NCBI RefSeq assembly: GCF_036226605.1
Contig: NZ_CP109000.1
Location: 6,692,501-6,756,500 of the forward strand
Direction of reading: 5' to 3'
Length of the DNA: 64,000 nt
Origin: Streptomyces sp. NBC_00704
GTDB lineage: Bacteria > Actinomycetota > Actinomycetes > Streptomycetales > Streptomycetaceae
Both the position numbers and the translations under genes were made by a program. Positions 44,165 to 51,975 of the stretch are shown piece by piece. The notes beneath the pieces are model-generated. The model worked only from the letters and a program-made list of their open reading frames with translations. It was not told the origin of the DNA and made no database searches. Within the stretch, counting starts at the first letter, position 1. Each line of letters opens with the position of its first letter.

Positions 44165-45337
44165 ATGACTGATTACATACAGAACCCGGTACTCTGGGCT
44201 CTCCTCGTCGCCCTGGTCGTCGCCGTCGCCCTGATCATTCGTCAGCGCAGGGCGGCGCGCACGTCAAGGCAGGAGTTCGCAGATCTCCGGGCTCGTCACG
44301 CCGAGCTCGAGAACGGGTACGCGAAATCCGTCGAGGCAGCTCAGGAAAGAGCCGAAGAGGCTACGAAGACGGTCCTCAAGTCCGCGATGCGGACGCTTCA
44401 GGGCCTCGCCGCGGAACAGCAGTTGATCGTTTCCCGGTTGCAGAGCAAATACGGTGAGTCGGTGATTCTCCAGGACCTCCTGGAAATCGACCACACCAAC
44501 TCCCAGTTCGGTCGCCGTGCCCAGTCCATCGCCGTGCTCTGCGACGGCTGGCTGGGACGTCAGCGTGACGTCGCCTCGGTCTACGACGTCGTCCGCAGCG
44601 CGCAGGGCAGGGTCCGCCACTACCGCCGGGTGGAGATCCTCTCCCAGGTCGACTTCGGCATCACCAGCCGAGCCGTCGAACCCGTCGCGCTGGCCCTCGC
44701 GGAACTCCTCGACAACGCCACGAGCTATTCGAGCCCGGACACCGTCGTCGAGATCAACATCCGCACCGTCCCCAAGGGCATCTGCATCGTCGTGGACGAC
44801 GCCGGTGTGGGCATGAACGACGAAGAACGCGCCCGCGCCGAGAAACTCCTGTCGAGCGAACGCGTTTCCGGCGTCTCCGGCCTCGGCAACCCGCCGCAGT
44901 TCGGCTTCGCGGTGATCGGCGTGCTCAGCGAGCGCTTCGGCTTCGAGGTGTCCGTGGACTCCACCTCCCCGTACGGAGGCGTCCGGGCGGTCCTCCTCCT
45001 GCCGCACGACCTGCTCACCAACGCGCCGGAGCAGAAGGAGCCGGCTCCGGTCGCCCCCGCCGCCCAGGCCGCTCCCGCAGGCGGGGGCCCGGAGGCAGGG
45101 CTGACCGCGAGCGCCACCTCCGACGGCCTGCCCAGGCGGCGCCGCAAGCGACCGATGGCCATCGTGCCCGGCAGCGCGTCGACCGCCCCCGGCCCCTCGC
45201 GTTCCGGCGCGGAGACGGCGGCGATCATGGGCGCGTTCCAGCGCGGCACCCGCTCCGGCCGGGCCTCGCAGACGGATCCCGCGGAACAGTCGAGCAGCAC
45301 CCGTGGTGCAAGCAGCGAAGGGCATGAGTTCTCGTGA
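44165..45337 (+). CDS. rarA: Conservon sensor histidine kinase-like protein (RarA/CvnA)
   Basis: A 390-residue protein. One N-terminal membrane span (WALLVALVVAVALII, residues 10-25), a coiled-coil stretch (~30-80), and a HATPase domain with N-box ALAELLDNATSYSSPDT near 180, G1 VVDDAGVGM near 215 and G2 GLGNPPQFGFAVIG near 240. There is no classical phospho-acceptor H-box. The last 100 residues are Pro/Ala-rich. This is CvnA, first gene of a conservon. The five-gene order with a terminal P450 matches rarA-E/cvn9, which in S. griseus and S. coelicolor affects aerial mycelium and antibiotic onset. It overlaps rarB by GTGA. Confidence 0.9.
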   Translation: MTDYIQNPVLWALLVALVVAVALIIRQRRAARTSRQEFADLRARHAELENGYAKSVEAAQERAEEATKTVLKSAMRTLQGLAAEQQLIVSRLQSKYGESVILQDLLEIDHTNSQFGRRAQSIAVLCDGWLGRQRDVASVYDVVRSAQGRVRHYRRVEILSQVDFGITSRAVEPVALALAELLDNATSYSSPDTVVEINIRTVPKGICIVVDDAGVGMNDEERARAEKLLSSERVSGVSGLGNPPQFGFAVIGVLSERFGFEVSVDSTSPYGGVRAVLLLPHDLLTNAPEQKEPAPVAPAAQAAPAGGGPEAGLTASATSDGLPRRRRKRPMAIVPGSASTAPGPSRSGAETAAIMGAFQRGTRSGRASQTDPAEQSSSTRGASSEGHEFS

Positions 45338-45735
45338 ACGACGACCTGTCATGGATGCTTGACAGCGCCCTGGAGATCCCCGGGGCCCTGCACGCAGTCC
45401 TGATATCCGCCGACGGCCTGCTGATGGCACGCACGCAGGACTTCGGCAAGGACGACGCGGACCGCGTGGCCGCGGCGATGAGCGGCGTGCAGTCGCTCAG
45501 CCGCTCGCTCGCCTTCTTCTGCGAGGACGCCACCCAGAAGTGGCGCCAGACCCTCGTCGAGTTCGACGGCGGCTGGGTCTTCCTGATCTCCGCGGGAGAG
45601 GGCGCCTACCTCGGCGTGTCCGCCTCGCCCGACGTCGACATGGCGGACATCACCTTCCGGATGCAGCAGCTCGTCGGCCAGCTCGGCAAGGCGCTGACCA
45701 CGCCGCCGCGCGAGAACCTCGGCGTGCGGTCATGA
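45334..45735 (+). CDS. rarB: Roadblock/LC7 domain protein (RarB/CvnB)
   Basis: A 133-residue roadblock/LC7-fold protein (LSWMLDSALEIPGALHAVLI, ISADGLLMARTQDFGKDDAD, GGWVFLISAGEGAYLGVSAS). MglB-like roadblock proteins bind small GTPases, and CvnB interacts with CvnA and CvnD at the membrane in the conservon model. The GTG start lies in the rarA stop (GTGA), and the stop overlaps the rarC ATG (ATGA), giving tight translational coupling. Confidence 0.92.
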   Translation: MNDDLSWMLDSALEIPGALHAVLISADGLLMARTQDFGKDDADRVAAAMSGVQSLSRSLAFFCEDATQKWRQTLVEFDGGWVFLISAGEGAYLGVSASPDVDMADITFRMQQLVGQLGKALTTPPRENLGVRS

Positions 45736-46109
45736 CCGGTTTCGACGAACTGGAGCCCCAGACACCGGAGTTAGTGCGTCCGTACGTCATCACCAAGGGA
45801 CGCGGACTGCCCGACGAGGAGCAGCTCTCCCTCATCACCCTGGTCACGGCGGCCGCCGACCACCAGCAGCGGCCCACCCGTCTGTCGCCCGAGGAACAGA
45901 ACCTGCTGGAGCTGTGCGAGGCCGGCTACCTCTCGGTCGCCGAGATCGCCGGGCACACCCAACTGCCCCTGGGCGTGGTGAAGATCCTGCTCGCCGCCCT
46001 CACCGAAGGCGGCTACCTCGTCACCCGGCCACCGGTGCAGCGGGCGCCCCTCGCCGACCGGGACATCCTGGAGGAGGTGCTGAATGGTCTCAGGGCCAAG
46101 TTTGGATGA
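45732..46109 (+). CDS. rarC: DUF742 protein (RarC/CvnC)
   Basis: A 125-residue DUF742 protein with the conserved LVRPYVITKGR near residue 12 and a winged-helix-like second half (LCEAGYLSVAEIAGHTQLPLGVVKILL, read in two segments, then GGYLVTRPP). It is the third conservon component. It is thought to link CvnA/B to the GTPase; a DNA-binding role has been considered because of the helix-turn-helix appearance. It overlaps rarB by 4 bp and rarD by 26 bp. Confidence 0.9.
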   Translation: MTGFDELEPQTPELVRPYVITKGRGLPDEEQLSLITLVTAAADHQQRPTRLSPEEQNLLELCEAGYLSVAEIAGHTQLPLGVVKILLAALTEGGYLVTRPPVQRAPLADRDILEEVLNGLRAKFG

Positions 46110-46677
46110 GCAGGCCTACGTCCGCGGCGGCGCGACCCAGACGGCGGTGAAGATCCTGGTCGTGGGCCACTTCGCGGTCGGCAAGACCACGTTCATCGGG
46201 GCGATCTCCGAGATCGAGCCGCTGTCCACCGAGGAGACGATGACGCGGGCGGCCGAGTCCGTCGACGACCTCAAAGGGGTCCAGGGCAAGACGACCACCA
46301 CGGTCGCCATGGACTTCGGACGCCTGACGATCAGCGACCGCGTCGTGCTCTACCTCTTCGGAACGCCCGGCCAGCAGCGTTTCGTGCAGATGTGGGAGGA
46401 CATGGCACGCGGCGCGCTCGGCGCGCTGGTGCTGGTCGACCCCGAGCGGCTCGCGGACTCCTTCGCCGTGATCGACCTGATCGAGCAGTACGGACTCGAC
46501 TACGCGATCGCCGTCAACCACTTCGACGGCTCGCCGCTGCGGGACGAGCTGGCCCTGCGCGAGGCGCTGGACCTGCTCGACGACACCCCCGTCGTCACCT
46601 GCGACGCACGGGACGAGAAGTCGTCGGCCGAGGCCCTCATCACGCTCGTCCGCCACTTGCAGGACCGTGCCCACTAG
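46084..46677 (+). CDS. rarD: Conservon GTP-binding protein (RarD/CvnD)
   Basis: A 197-residue small GTPase of the MglA/CvnD kind. P-loop VVGHFAVGKTTFIG near residue 26, switch region QGKTTTTVAMDFG, G3 LYLFGTPGQQRF, where Phe-Gly replaces the usual Asp, and G4 AVNHFDG (NxxD). G proteins of conservons hydrolyse GTP and are the membrane-proximal switch. The start at 46084 overlaps rarC; no better downstream start is seen before the P-loop strand. Confidence 0.93.
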   Translation: MVSGPSLDEQAYVRGGATQTAVKILVVGHFAVGKTTFIGAISEIEPLSTEETMTRAAESVDDLKGVQGKTTTTVAMDFGRLTISDRVVLYLFGTPGQQRFVQMWEDMARGALGALVLVDPERLADSFAVIDLIEQYGLDYAIAVNHFDGSPLRDELALREALDLLDDTPVVTCDARDEKSSAEALITLVRHLQDRAH

Positions 46678-46686
46678 GGAGCAGAA

Positions 46687-48033
46687 ATGGACCGACCCAC
46701 CGCACCCGTGCCCCCGCCCGGGTGCCCGGCGCACCAGCCCGGCGGCAGAGTGCCGCTGCACGGACCGGAGTTCGCGGCCGACCCCCAGGCCTACTACTCC
46801 TACCTGCGCCACTACGGGCCCACCGCGCCCGTGGAGCTCGCCCCGGGAGTCGAGGCCACCCTCGTCACCGACTACGCGACCGCGCTCCAACTCCTCCAGG
46901 ACTCCGGGTCCTTCCGCAAGGACGCGCGCCGCTGGCGCGACCTCAACGAGGGCCGGGTGTCCCCGGACAGCCCGGTCGCGCCCCTGCTCGCGTACCGGCC
47001 CAACGCCATGTTCAGCGACGGCGCCGAGCACCTGAGGCTGCGTCAGGCCATCACGGACAGCATGGCCCGCGTCGACTCGCGCAGGCTGAGCAGGAGCACC
47101 GCGCAGGTCTCCGACTACCTCATCTCGCAGTTCGGTGCGCGCGGATCGGCCGACCTGCTCGGCGACTACGCCAAGCAGCTGCCGCTGTTCGTGTTCAACG
47201 AACTGTTCGGCTGCACCGCCGACATCGGCGACCGGGTCGTGTTCGGCATCACCGGCATGTTCGACGGCGTCAACGCCGAACAGGCCGTCGGGGTGATGTT
47301 CGGGGCCATCAGCGAGCTGGTGGCGCTCAAGCGCGTCAAGCCCGGCGACGACGTCCCCTCGTGGCTGATGGAGCACCAGTCCAGGCTCACCGACGAGGAG
47401 CTGATGCACCAGATCGCCCTGCTGCTGGTGGCGGGCAACGAACCCCTGCGCAACCTCATCGGCAACACCCTTCAGCGGCTGCTCACCCACGACGCGTACG
47501 CCAACCAGGGCGGTCTGATCGACGAGGCGATCGACGACACGCTGTGGGAGAACCCTCCCATGCAGAACCTCGCGCCTCATTACCCCACGTCCGACATGGA
47601 GTTTGCCGGACAGAAGGTGCAGGCCGGCGACCTGATGCTGGTCAGCTTCGCGGCGGCCAACACCGGTCCCGCGCTGACGGCGGCCCGCCAGGCGGGCAGC
47701 AACCGCGCCCACCTCGCCTGGAGCGCCGGCCCGCACGCCTGCCCGTCCAAGGAGTTGGCCCGGCAGATCACCGTGACGGCCATCGAGAACCTGCTCAACA
47801 AGCTGCCCGACGTCGAACTCGCCGTGCCGACGGAGAGCCTGACCTGGCGGCCGGGCCCCTTCAACCGCGGACTGACCGTCCTGCCCGCCAAGTTCACCCC
47901 CGTGCGGGCCGCGGCCCGGCCCGCCCCCGAAGCCCGCGACGAGACGCCGTCGCAGCGCGAGCAGGGCCCGGCACGCGGCCGAGGAGAACGCGGAGGCGTG
48001 TGGAGCCAGTTCCTCAACTGGCTCACGAGGTGA
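46687..48033 (+). CDS. rarE: Cytochrome P450 (RarE, CYP157-like) without EXXR
   Basis: A 448-residue P450. The heme ligand Cys is in WSAGPHACPSKELARQI near 358. I-helix equivalent LLLVAGNEPLRNLIGN near 240 lacks the acid-Thr pair. The K-helix EXXR motif reads DDTLWENPP, with Asp for Glu and Trp for Arg. That fits the CYP157 family, published as lacking EXXR. The last 55 residues are a Pro/Arg-rich tail ending WSQFLNWLTR, an amphipathic helix that could bind the membrane. Last gene of the conservon, nine bases after rarD. Substrate unknown; activity as a monooxygenase is uncertain. Confidence 0.9.
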   Translation: MDRPTAPVPPPGCPAHQPGGRVPLHGPEFAADPQAYYSYLRHYGPTAPVELAPGVEATLVTDYATALQLLQDSGSFRKDARRWRDLNEGRVSPDSPVAPLLAYRPNAMFSDGAEHLRLRQAITDSMARVDSRRLSRSTAQVSDYLISQFGARGSADLLGDYAKQLPLFVFNELFGCTADIGDRVVFGITGMFDGVNAEQAVGVMFGAISELVALKRVKPGDDVPSWLMEHQSRLTDEELMHQIALLLVAGNEPLRNLIGNTLQRLLTHDAYANQGGLIDEAIDDTLWENPPMQNLAPHYPTSDMEFAGQKVQAGDLMLVSFAAANTGPALTAARQAGSNRAHLAWSAGPHACPSKELARQITVTAIENLLNKLPDVELAVPTESLTWRPGPFNRGLTVLPAKFTPVRAAARPAPEARDETPSQREQGPARGRGERGGVWSQFLNWLTR

Positions 48034-48136
48034 TTCACACAACACCCGTCAACTCTCCACCGTTGCATGACGTTTCAGCCTCATGGGTAGTGAGGGACAC
48101 GGCATTCCGTGTTGCTCACGAGACAGAGGAGGTGTC

Positions 48137-48259
48137 GTGGACCACATATCCACCGGCGCCGTGTTCATACAACGCCCCATCGCCGCACACCCCCTGATAC
48201 CCGCCTCCCCAGGCGGGTATCTTCTTGTCGCCCCCCTCGCAGGGATTGATGCCGGGTGA
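48137..48259 (+). CDS. Possible 40-residue leader ORF coupled to the prenyltransferase gene
   Basis: GTG at 48137 with GGAGG six bases upstream opens a frame reading MDHISTGAVFIQRPIAAHP, then LIPASPGGYLLVAPLAGIDAG, and its TGA overlaps the GTG start of the DMATS gene (GTGA). The ORF runs through a terminator-like hairpin at 48196-48221. Third-position G+C is about 68 percent, lower than in surrounding genes, and it holds no Trp codon. An in-frame ATG at 48083 lacks a ribosome site. It may be a genuine small protein or serve translational coupling and anti-termination. Confidence 0.45.
   Translation: MDHISTGAVFIQRPIAAHPLIPASPGGYLLVAPLAGIDAG
48196..48221. terminator. Terminator hairpin between rarE and the DMATS gene
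   Basis: GATACCCGCCT-CCCC-AGGCGGGTATC is a perfect 11-bp stem with a 4-nt loop, followed by TTCTTG. It is 163 bp past the rarE stop and 35 bp before the DMATS start. It either ends the rar transcript or attenuates the DMATS transcript. Confidence 0.75.
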
Positions 48260-49521
48260 CCGCCCTCCGACCGGGTGGCAAGGGCGTCCCGCCGGCGGGC
48301 ACGCTCGGCGGACACGCCGCCCGCCAGTTACTGCGACTGGGCGAGCACGTGGGACTGTCCCCCGCCGACACCAAGAGATACGCACGCATCCTCGTGGACG
48401 CCCTGGGCCCCGTGGCGCCACGCCCTCTCGCCCTGCCGGCGCCCAGCCGGAGCTTCCTCTCCGACGACCACACGCCGGTGGAGTTCTCCGTCTCCTGCGA
48501 ACCCGGCGCGGCACCGAGCCTGCGCGTGCTGATCGAACCCGGCGCCGGCGAGCCCGACCTGGCGCACAACGGCCGCACCGGCCTGCGCGTGCTCCGCGAC
48601 ATGGGCCGGCGCTGGGGCTTCACCACCGAGCGCCTCGACGAACTGGAGGACCTCTTCTTCCCGGCGTCCCCGCACGGCCCCCTGGCACTGTGGATCGCGC
48701 TGGAACTGCGCCCCGGCGGCGTCCCCAAGGTCAAGGTCTACCTCAACCCCGCGGCCTCGGGACCGGAACGGGCCGCGAAGACCGTCCGCAAGGCGCTGAA
48801 GCGACTCGGGCACCGGCAGGCGTTCGCGTCGCTGCCCGACAGCGACCGGCACCTGTTCTTCGCCCTGGACCTGGGCGACTGGGCCGAGCCGCGGGCCAAG
48901 GTCTACCTCGCGCACGACGATCTGTCGGCCACGGAGGCCGGGGCCCTGTGCCGGATGGACGGCGGGCCGGACCCGGCCGAGATCGAGGACTTCTTCCGCA
49001 TCGCCGCCGGTCACGACGGCGCGAGCGCGCCGGGCGGACCCGTATCCGGCGCGCACGGCGTCCCGGCCGGGAAGGACGGCGCAGGGCCACGGGTCGTCCG
49101 CCGTCCCGTGCAGACCTGCCACGCCTTCACCGACACCGGCGCCGCACGGCCGAGCGGCTTCACCCTGTACGTCCCGGTGCGGGACCACGCCCCGCACGAC
49201 GGCGAGGCGCTGGTGCGGGCCGCGACCCTGCTCGGCCGCTACGGACTCGACCCGGCCCCGGTGCTCCGCGCCCCGGCCGCGCTCACCGAACGGCGGCCCG
49301 AGGACGGCGTGGGACTCGTCGCCTACCTGGGAGTGGCCCACCAGCACGGCCGCCCGCCGCGCGTGACGACGTACCTCTCCTCGGAGGCGTACGAGGTCAG
49401 GCCGCCCGCGCCCGGCCCCGTCCCCGCTCCCGCCCCGGCCGCCCGGCACGCGGGCTCCCCGGCCGTCGCCGTCCTGTCGCCCGTGCCGCAGCAGGCCGTG
49501 CCGCAGCCCGCCGTGCCGTGA
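48256..49521 (+). CDS. Aromatic (indole) prenyltransferase, DMATS family
   Basis: A 421-residue ABBA-fold prenyltransferase of the bacterial tryptophan dimethylallyltransferase type. Recognisable blocks are PVEFSVSCEPG (with the indole-binding Glu region), RVLIEPGAGEPD, the diphosphate-binding basic and Tyr residues in VPKVKVYLNPAASG, RAKVYLAHDD, and a late PPRVTTYLSSEAYE. It transfers a dimethylallyl group from DMAPP to Trp or an indole; regiospecificity cannot be read. The C-terminus has a Pro/Ala/Gln tail. GTG start, coupled to a short upstream ORF. A flavin monooxygenase lies convergent downstream; a similar enzyme pair makes prenylated indole-acetonitrile in S. coelicolor. Confidence 0.88.
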   Translation: MTALRPGGKGVPPAGTLGGHAARQLLRLGEHVGLSPADTKRYARILVDALGPVAPRPLALPAPSRSFLSDDHTPVEFSVSCEPGAAPSLRVLIEPGAGEPDLAHNGRTGLRVLRDMGRRWGFTTERLDELEDLFFPASPHGPLALWIALELRPGGVPKVKVYLNPAASGPERAAKTVRKALKRLGHRQAFASLPDSDRHLFFALDLGDWAEPRAKVYLAHDDLSATEAGALCRMDGGPDPAEIEDFFRIAAGHDGASAPGGPVSGAHGVPAGKDGAGPRVVRRPVQTCHAFTDTGAARPSGFTLYVPVRDHAPHDGEALVRAATLLGRYGLDPAPVLRAPAALTERRPEDGVGLVAYLGVAHQHGRPPRVTTYLSSEAYEVRPPAPGPVPAPAPAARHAGSPAVAVLSPVPQQAVPQPAVP

Positions 49522-49576
49522 CCGGACCGCCACCGGGCCGGGCCACGGCACGAGGACCCGTCGGGACGTGACCGGA

Positions 49577-49602
49577 CGGCCGCCCCGACCGCCGGGCGGC
49601 CG
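49577..49602. terminator. Terminator hairpin between DMATS and FMO genes
   Basis: CGGCCGCCC at 49577-49585 pairs with GGGCGGCCG at 49594-49602 around an 8-nt loop, between the convergent genes ending at 49521 and 49665. Confidence 0.65.
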
Positions 49603-49664
49603 CTTCGGCCCACCGCCGGCAGGCACGGCGTCACCCGGCGGGGCGCGCACCCCCGCCGAAGACG

Positions 49665-50951
49665 TCACTCCTGGCGGAGTTCCTCCAGATAGGGCGCCAC
49701 GTTGACCTGGATCGACGCGCCCTGCGTCAGGCCGTACTGGTCGGCGATACCGGCCAGATGGCCGGCGATCTCCTTGCGCATGACCTCCGGCTCCGGCAGC
49801 GCCGCCCTGCCCGCGGACAGCCGGGCCACCCAGCGCGCCTGCGCCTCCACCAGACGGGTGACGGAACCGTGCGGGCGGACCAGACCGATGAAGTACAGCC
49901 CGCGATGGTCGGGCGCGACCACCCGCTTGTACAGCTCGACCGCGCCCTGGGCGCCGATCGGAGTCCCCGCCGGAAGGAACGGGTACGCCATGCGGTACCC
50001 GGTGCACTGGACGATCGTGTCGGCGCGGACCGCCGTGCCGTCGGTGAAGACCACCCGGTCCTCCTCCAGGGAGGCGATGCCCGGCCTGGGGGTGACCGCG
50101 CCGTGGCGTATGCGCGTGAGGATCTCGTCCGAGATGGTGACGGCCGAGGAGAAGATCCGGTGGTCCGGCTCGGGCAGACCGTAGTCGGAGAGCCTGCCGC
50201 GGGCGACGAGCAGCGCCTGCTCGATGAACCGGCGCTGCTCCTCCAGGGACATGGCCGTCCACCACGGGGCCTCGGCGACGTCGTCGAGGGGCATGCCGAA
50301 GACCTGCTTGGGCAGGATGTGCAGTCCCCGGCGCACCGAGAGCACCGTCCGGGCGGCATGGCGCGACACGTCGGCCGCGATGTCGACCGCCGACGCGCCG
50401 AGCCCCACGACGACGACGTGCCGTCCCGCGTGGTCGCTTCCGTCGCGGTAGTCCAGCGCGTGCAGGATCGTCCCCCGGAACCGGTCGGCGCCGGGCGGTG
50501 CGGGAGGCCGGACCGGCTCGGTGTTGTGTCCCGAGGCGACGATCACCTCCGCGAACTCCCGCTCCGCGCGCGTGCCGTGGGCGTCCCGGCTGACCACCGT
50601 CCACGCTCCGTCGGCCCGGCGCCGCACCGACTCGACCGTCGTCCCCAGCTCGATGTGGTCGAGCAGACCGGCCCACTCGGCGAACGACCGCAGATAGGCG
50701 GCGACCTCGCTGTGCCGGGGATACACCGGGTACGACTCCGGCATGGGGTGATCGGCGTACCCCGTGAGCCGTTTGTTGGTGTTCAGGTGCAGCGACAGAT
50801 ACCCGGGCCCGCGCTCGCCCGCCTCCGGCTGCCGCCACAGACCGCCCACGTCGGACGCCTGCTCCAGACAGACGAAGTCGAGCCCGGCCGACTTCAGCGC
50901 GTGCGCGGTCGCCAGCCCCGACAGACCCGCGCCGATCACGCACCGGCTCAC
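49665..50951 (-). CDS. Flavin-containing monooxygenase
   Basis: A 428-residue class B flavoprotein monooxygenase. FAD motif CVIGAGLSGLATAHALKSAG at the N-terminus, NADPH motif VVVVGLGASAVDIAADV near 180, and an FMO-type FATGY equivalent VQCTGYRMAYPF near 320. The FxGxxxHxxxY identifying motif reads FRGTILHALDYRDG. FMOs oxidise N or S centres; beside an indole prenyltransferase an oxime-forming step on prenyl-Trp is plausible. I chose the GTG at 50951, which has GGGGGAA five bases upstream; ATG 50987 gives 12 more residues without a ribosome site. The longer frame reaching 51932 is a shadow of the GntR gene. Confidence 0.88.
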   Translation of the reverse strand: MSRCVIGAGLSGLATAHALKSAGLDFVCLEQASDVGGLWRQPEAGERGPGYLSLHLNTNKRLTGYADHPMPESYPVYPRHSEVAAYLRSFAEWAGLLDHIELGTTVESVRRRADGAWTVVSRDAHGTRAEREFAEVIVASGHNTEPVRPPAPPGADRFRGTILHALDYRDGSDHAGRHVVVVGLGASAVDIAADVSRHAARTVLSVRRGLHILPKQVFGMPLDDVAEAPWWTAMSLEEQRRFIEQALLVARGRLSDYGLPEPDHRIFSSAVTISDEILTRIRHGAVTPRPGIASLEEDRVVFTDGTAVRADTIVQCTGYRMAYPFLPAGTPIGAQGAVELYKRVVAPDHRGLYFIGLVRPHGSVTRLVEAQARWVARLSAGRAALPEPEVMRKEIAGHLAGIADQYGLTQGASIQVNVAPYLEELRQE

Positions 50952-51139
50952 ACGTTCCCCCACAGTTTCGACACCGCCCTTTCGCATACGGGCAGTTGCA
51001 TGCCCGATCGGCACTCCCGCCACGCCTCCCACGACAGCGACAAGGATCACAGGGACAAAAGGCGGCGGCCGCAGCCCGGAGCGGCCGCCGCCAGGAGCGG
51101 CCGTCGCCAGGAGGGGGCGGGGGCCGTGGGCCGGGGGCG

Positions 51140-51883
51140 CTACTCGGGCGCGGACGCCCACAGCCCCCGCACATGCCCCAGATGCCGTGTCATCACCTCG
51201 CGCACCGCCCGCTCGTCGCGGGCCAGCAGCGCGTCCAGCAGCTCCAGGTGCTCCTCGGCCGAGGCCAGCAGCCGCCCCGACGCGCTGAGCGCGGTGAGGC
51301 CGTACAGGCGGGCCCGGCCCCGCAGTTCGCGCACCACCTCGACGAGGTGCGCGTTGCCGGCCAGGGCGAGCAGGCCGAGATGGAAGCGCGTGTCGGCCTC
51401 CACATAGGCGATGAGGTCGCCCGCCACGGCGGCGGTGACGATCTCGCGGGCGGCCGGGCGCAGCGCCTCCAGCGACACCGGGTCGGCGCTCGTGGCCAGC
51501 GCCGCCACGGTGGGGATCTCGATGAGCGCGCGGACCTGGGTGTACTCGTCCAGTTGCCGGTCGGAGACGTCGGTGACCCGGAACCCCTTGTTGGGGACGG
51601 CGGCGACCACGCCCTCCTTCGCGAGGTCCAGCATCGCCTCGCGCACCGGAGTGGCCGAGACGCCGAAGCGGGCGGCCAGCGCCGGCGCCGAGTACACCTC
51701 GCCGGGCCGCAGTTCGCCCGCGATCAGGGCCGCGCGCAGGGCGTCGGCGACCCGTTCGCGGTAGCTGCTGCGCCTGCCCCCGAGCACCGGCAGCGCCGGC
51801 GGAGCCGCGGTCGGGGCGGCGGGTGCGGCGGGCACGCCCGGCGCGGTGGGGGTCTCGCTGCTGGTACGCCGGGCGGCGGCCAT
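51140..51883 (-). CDS. GntR family regulator (FCD subfamily)
   Basis: A 247-residue regulator. After a Pro/Ala-rich N-terminal tail of 35 residues the winged helix spans 40-105 (LRAALIAGELRPGEVYSAPA, LAARFGVSATPVREAMLDL). The FCD ligand domain has the metal-site histidines in DTRFHLGLLALAGN, EEHLELLDALL and MTRHLGHVRGL. GAGGAGAGAC precedes the ATG. It is encoded at the end of the hydroxyproline operon on the same strand, 92 bp after the epimerase gene, and most likely represses that operon until hydroxyproline or an intermediate binds. Confidence 0.9.
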   Translation of the reverse strand: MAAARRTSSETPTAPGVPAAPAAPTAAPPALPVLGGRRSSYRERVADALRAALIAGELRPGEVYSAPALAARFGVSATPVREAMLDLAKEGVVAAVPNKGFRVTDVSDRQLDEYTQVRALIEIPTVAALATSADPVSLEALRPAAREIVTAAVAGDLIAYVEADTRFHLGLLALAGNAHLVEVVRELRGRARLYGLTALSASGRLLASAEEHLELLDALLARDERAVREVMTRHLGHVRGLWASAPE

Positions 51884-51975
51884 GGTGTCTCTCCTCGGGG
51901 AAACGGCGGCGTGTCACTGCGGACCAGTGCACTGTGCCATGTCACGTGCCACCGGGGCCGCGCGGGGCGGCCGCC

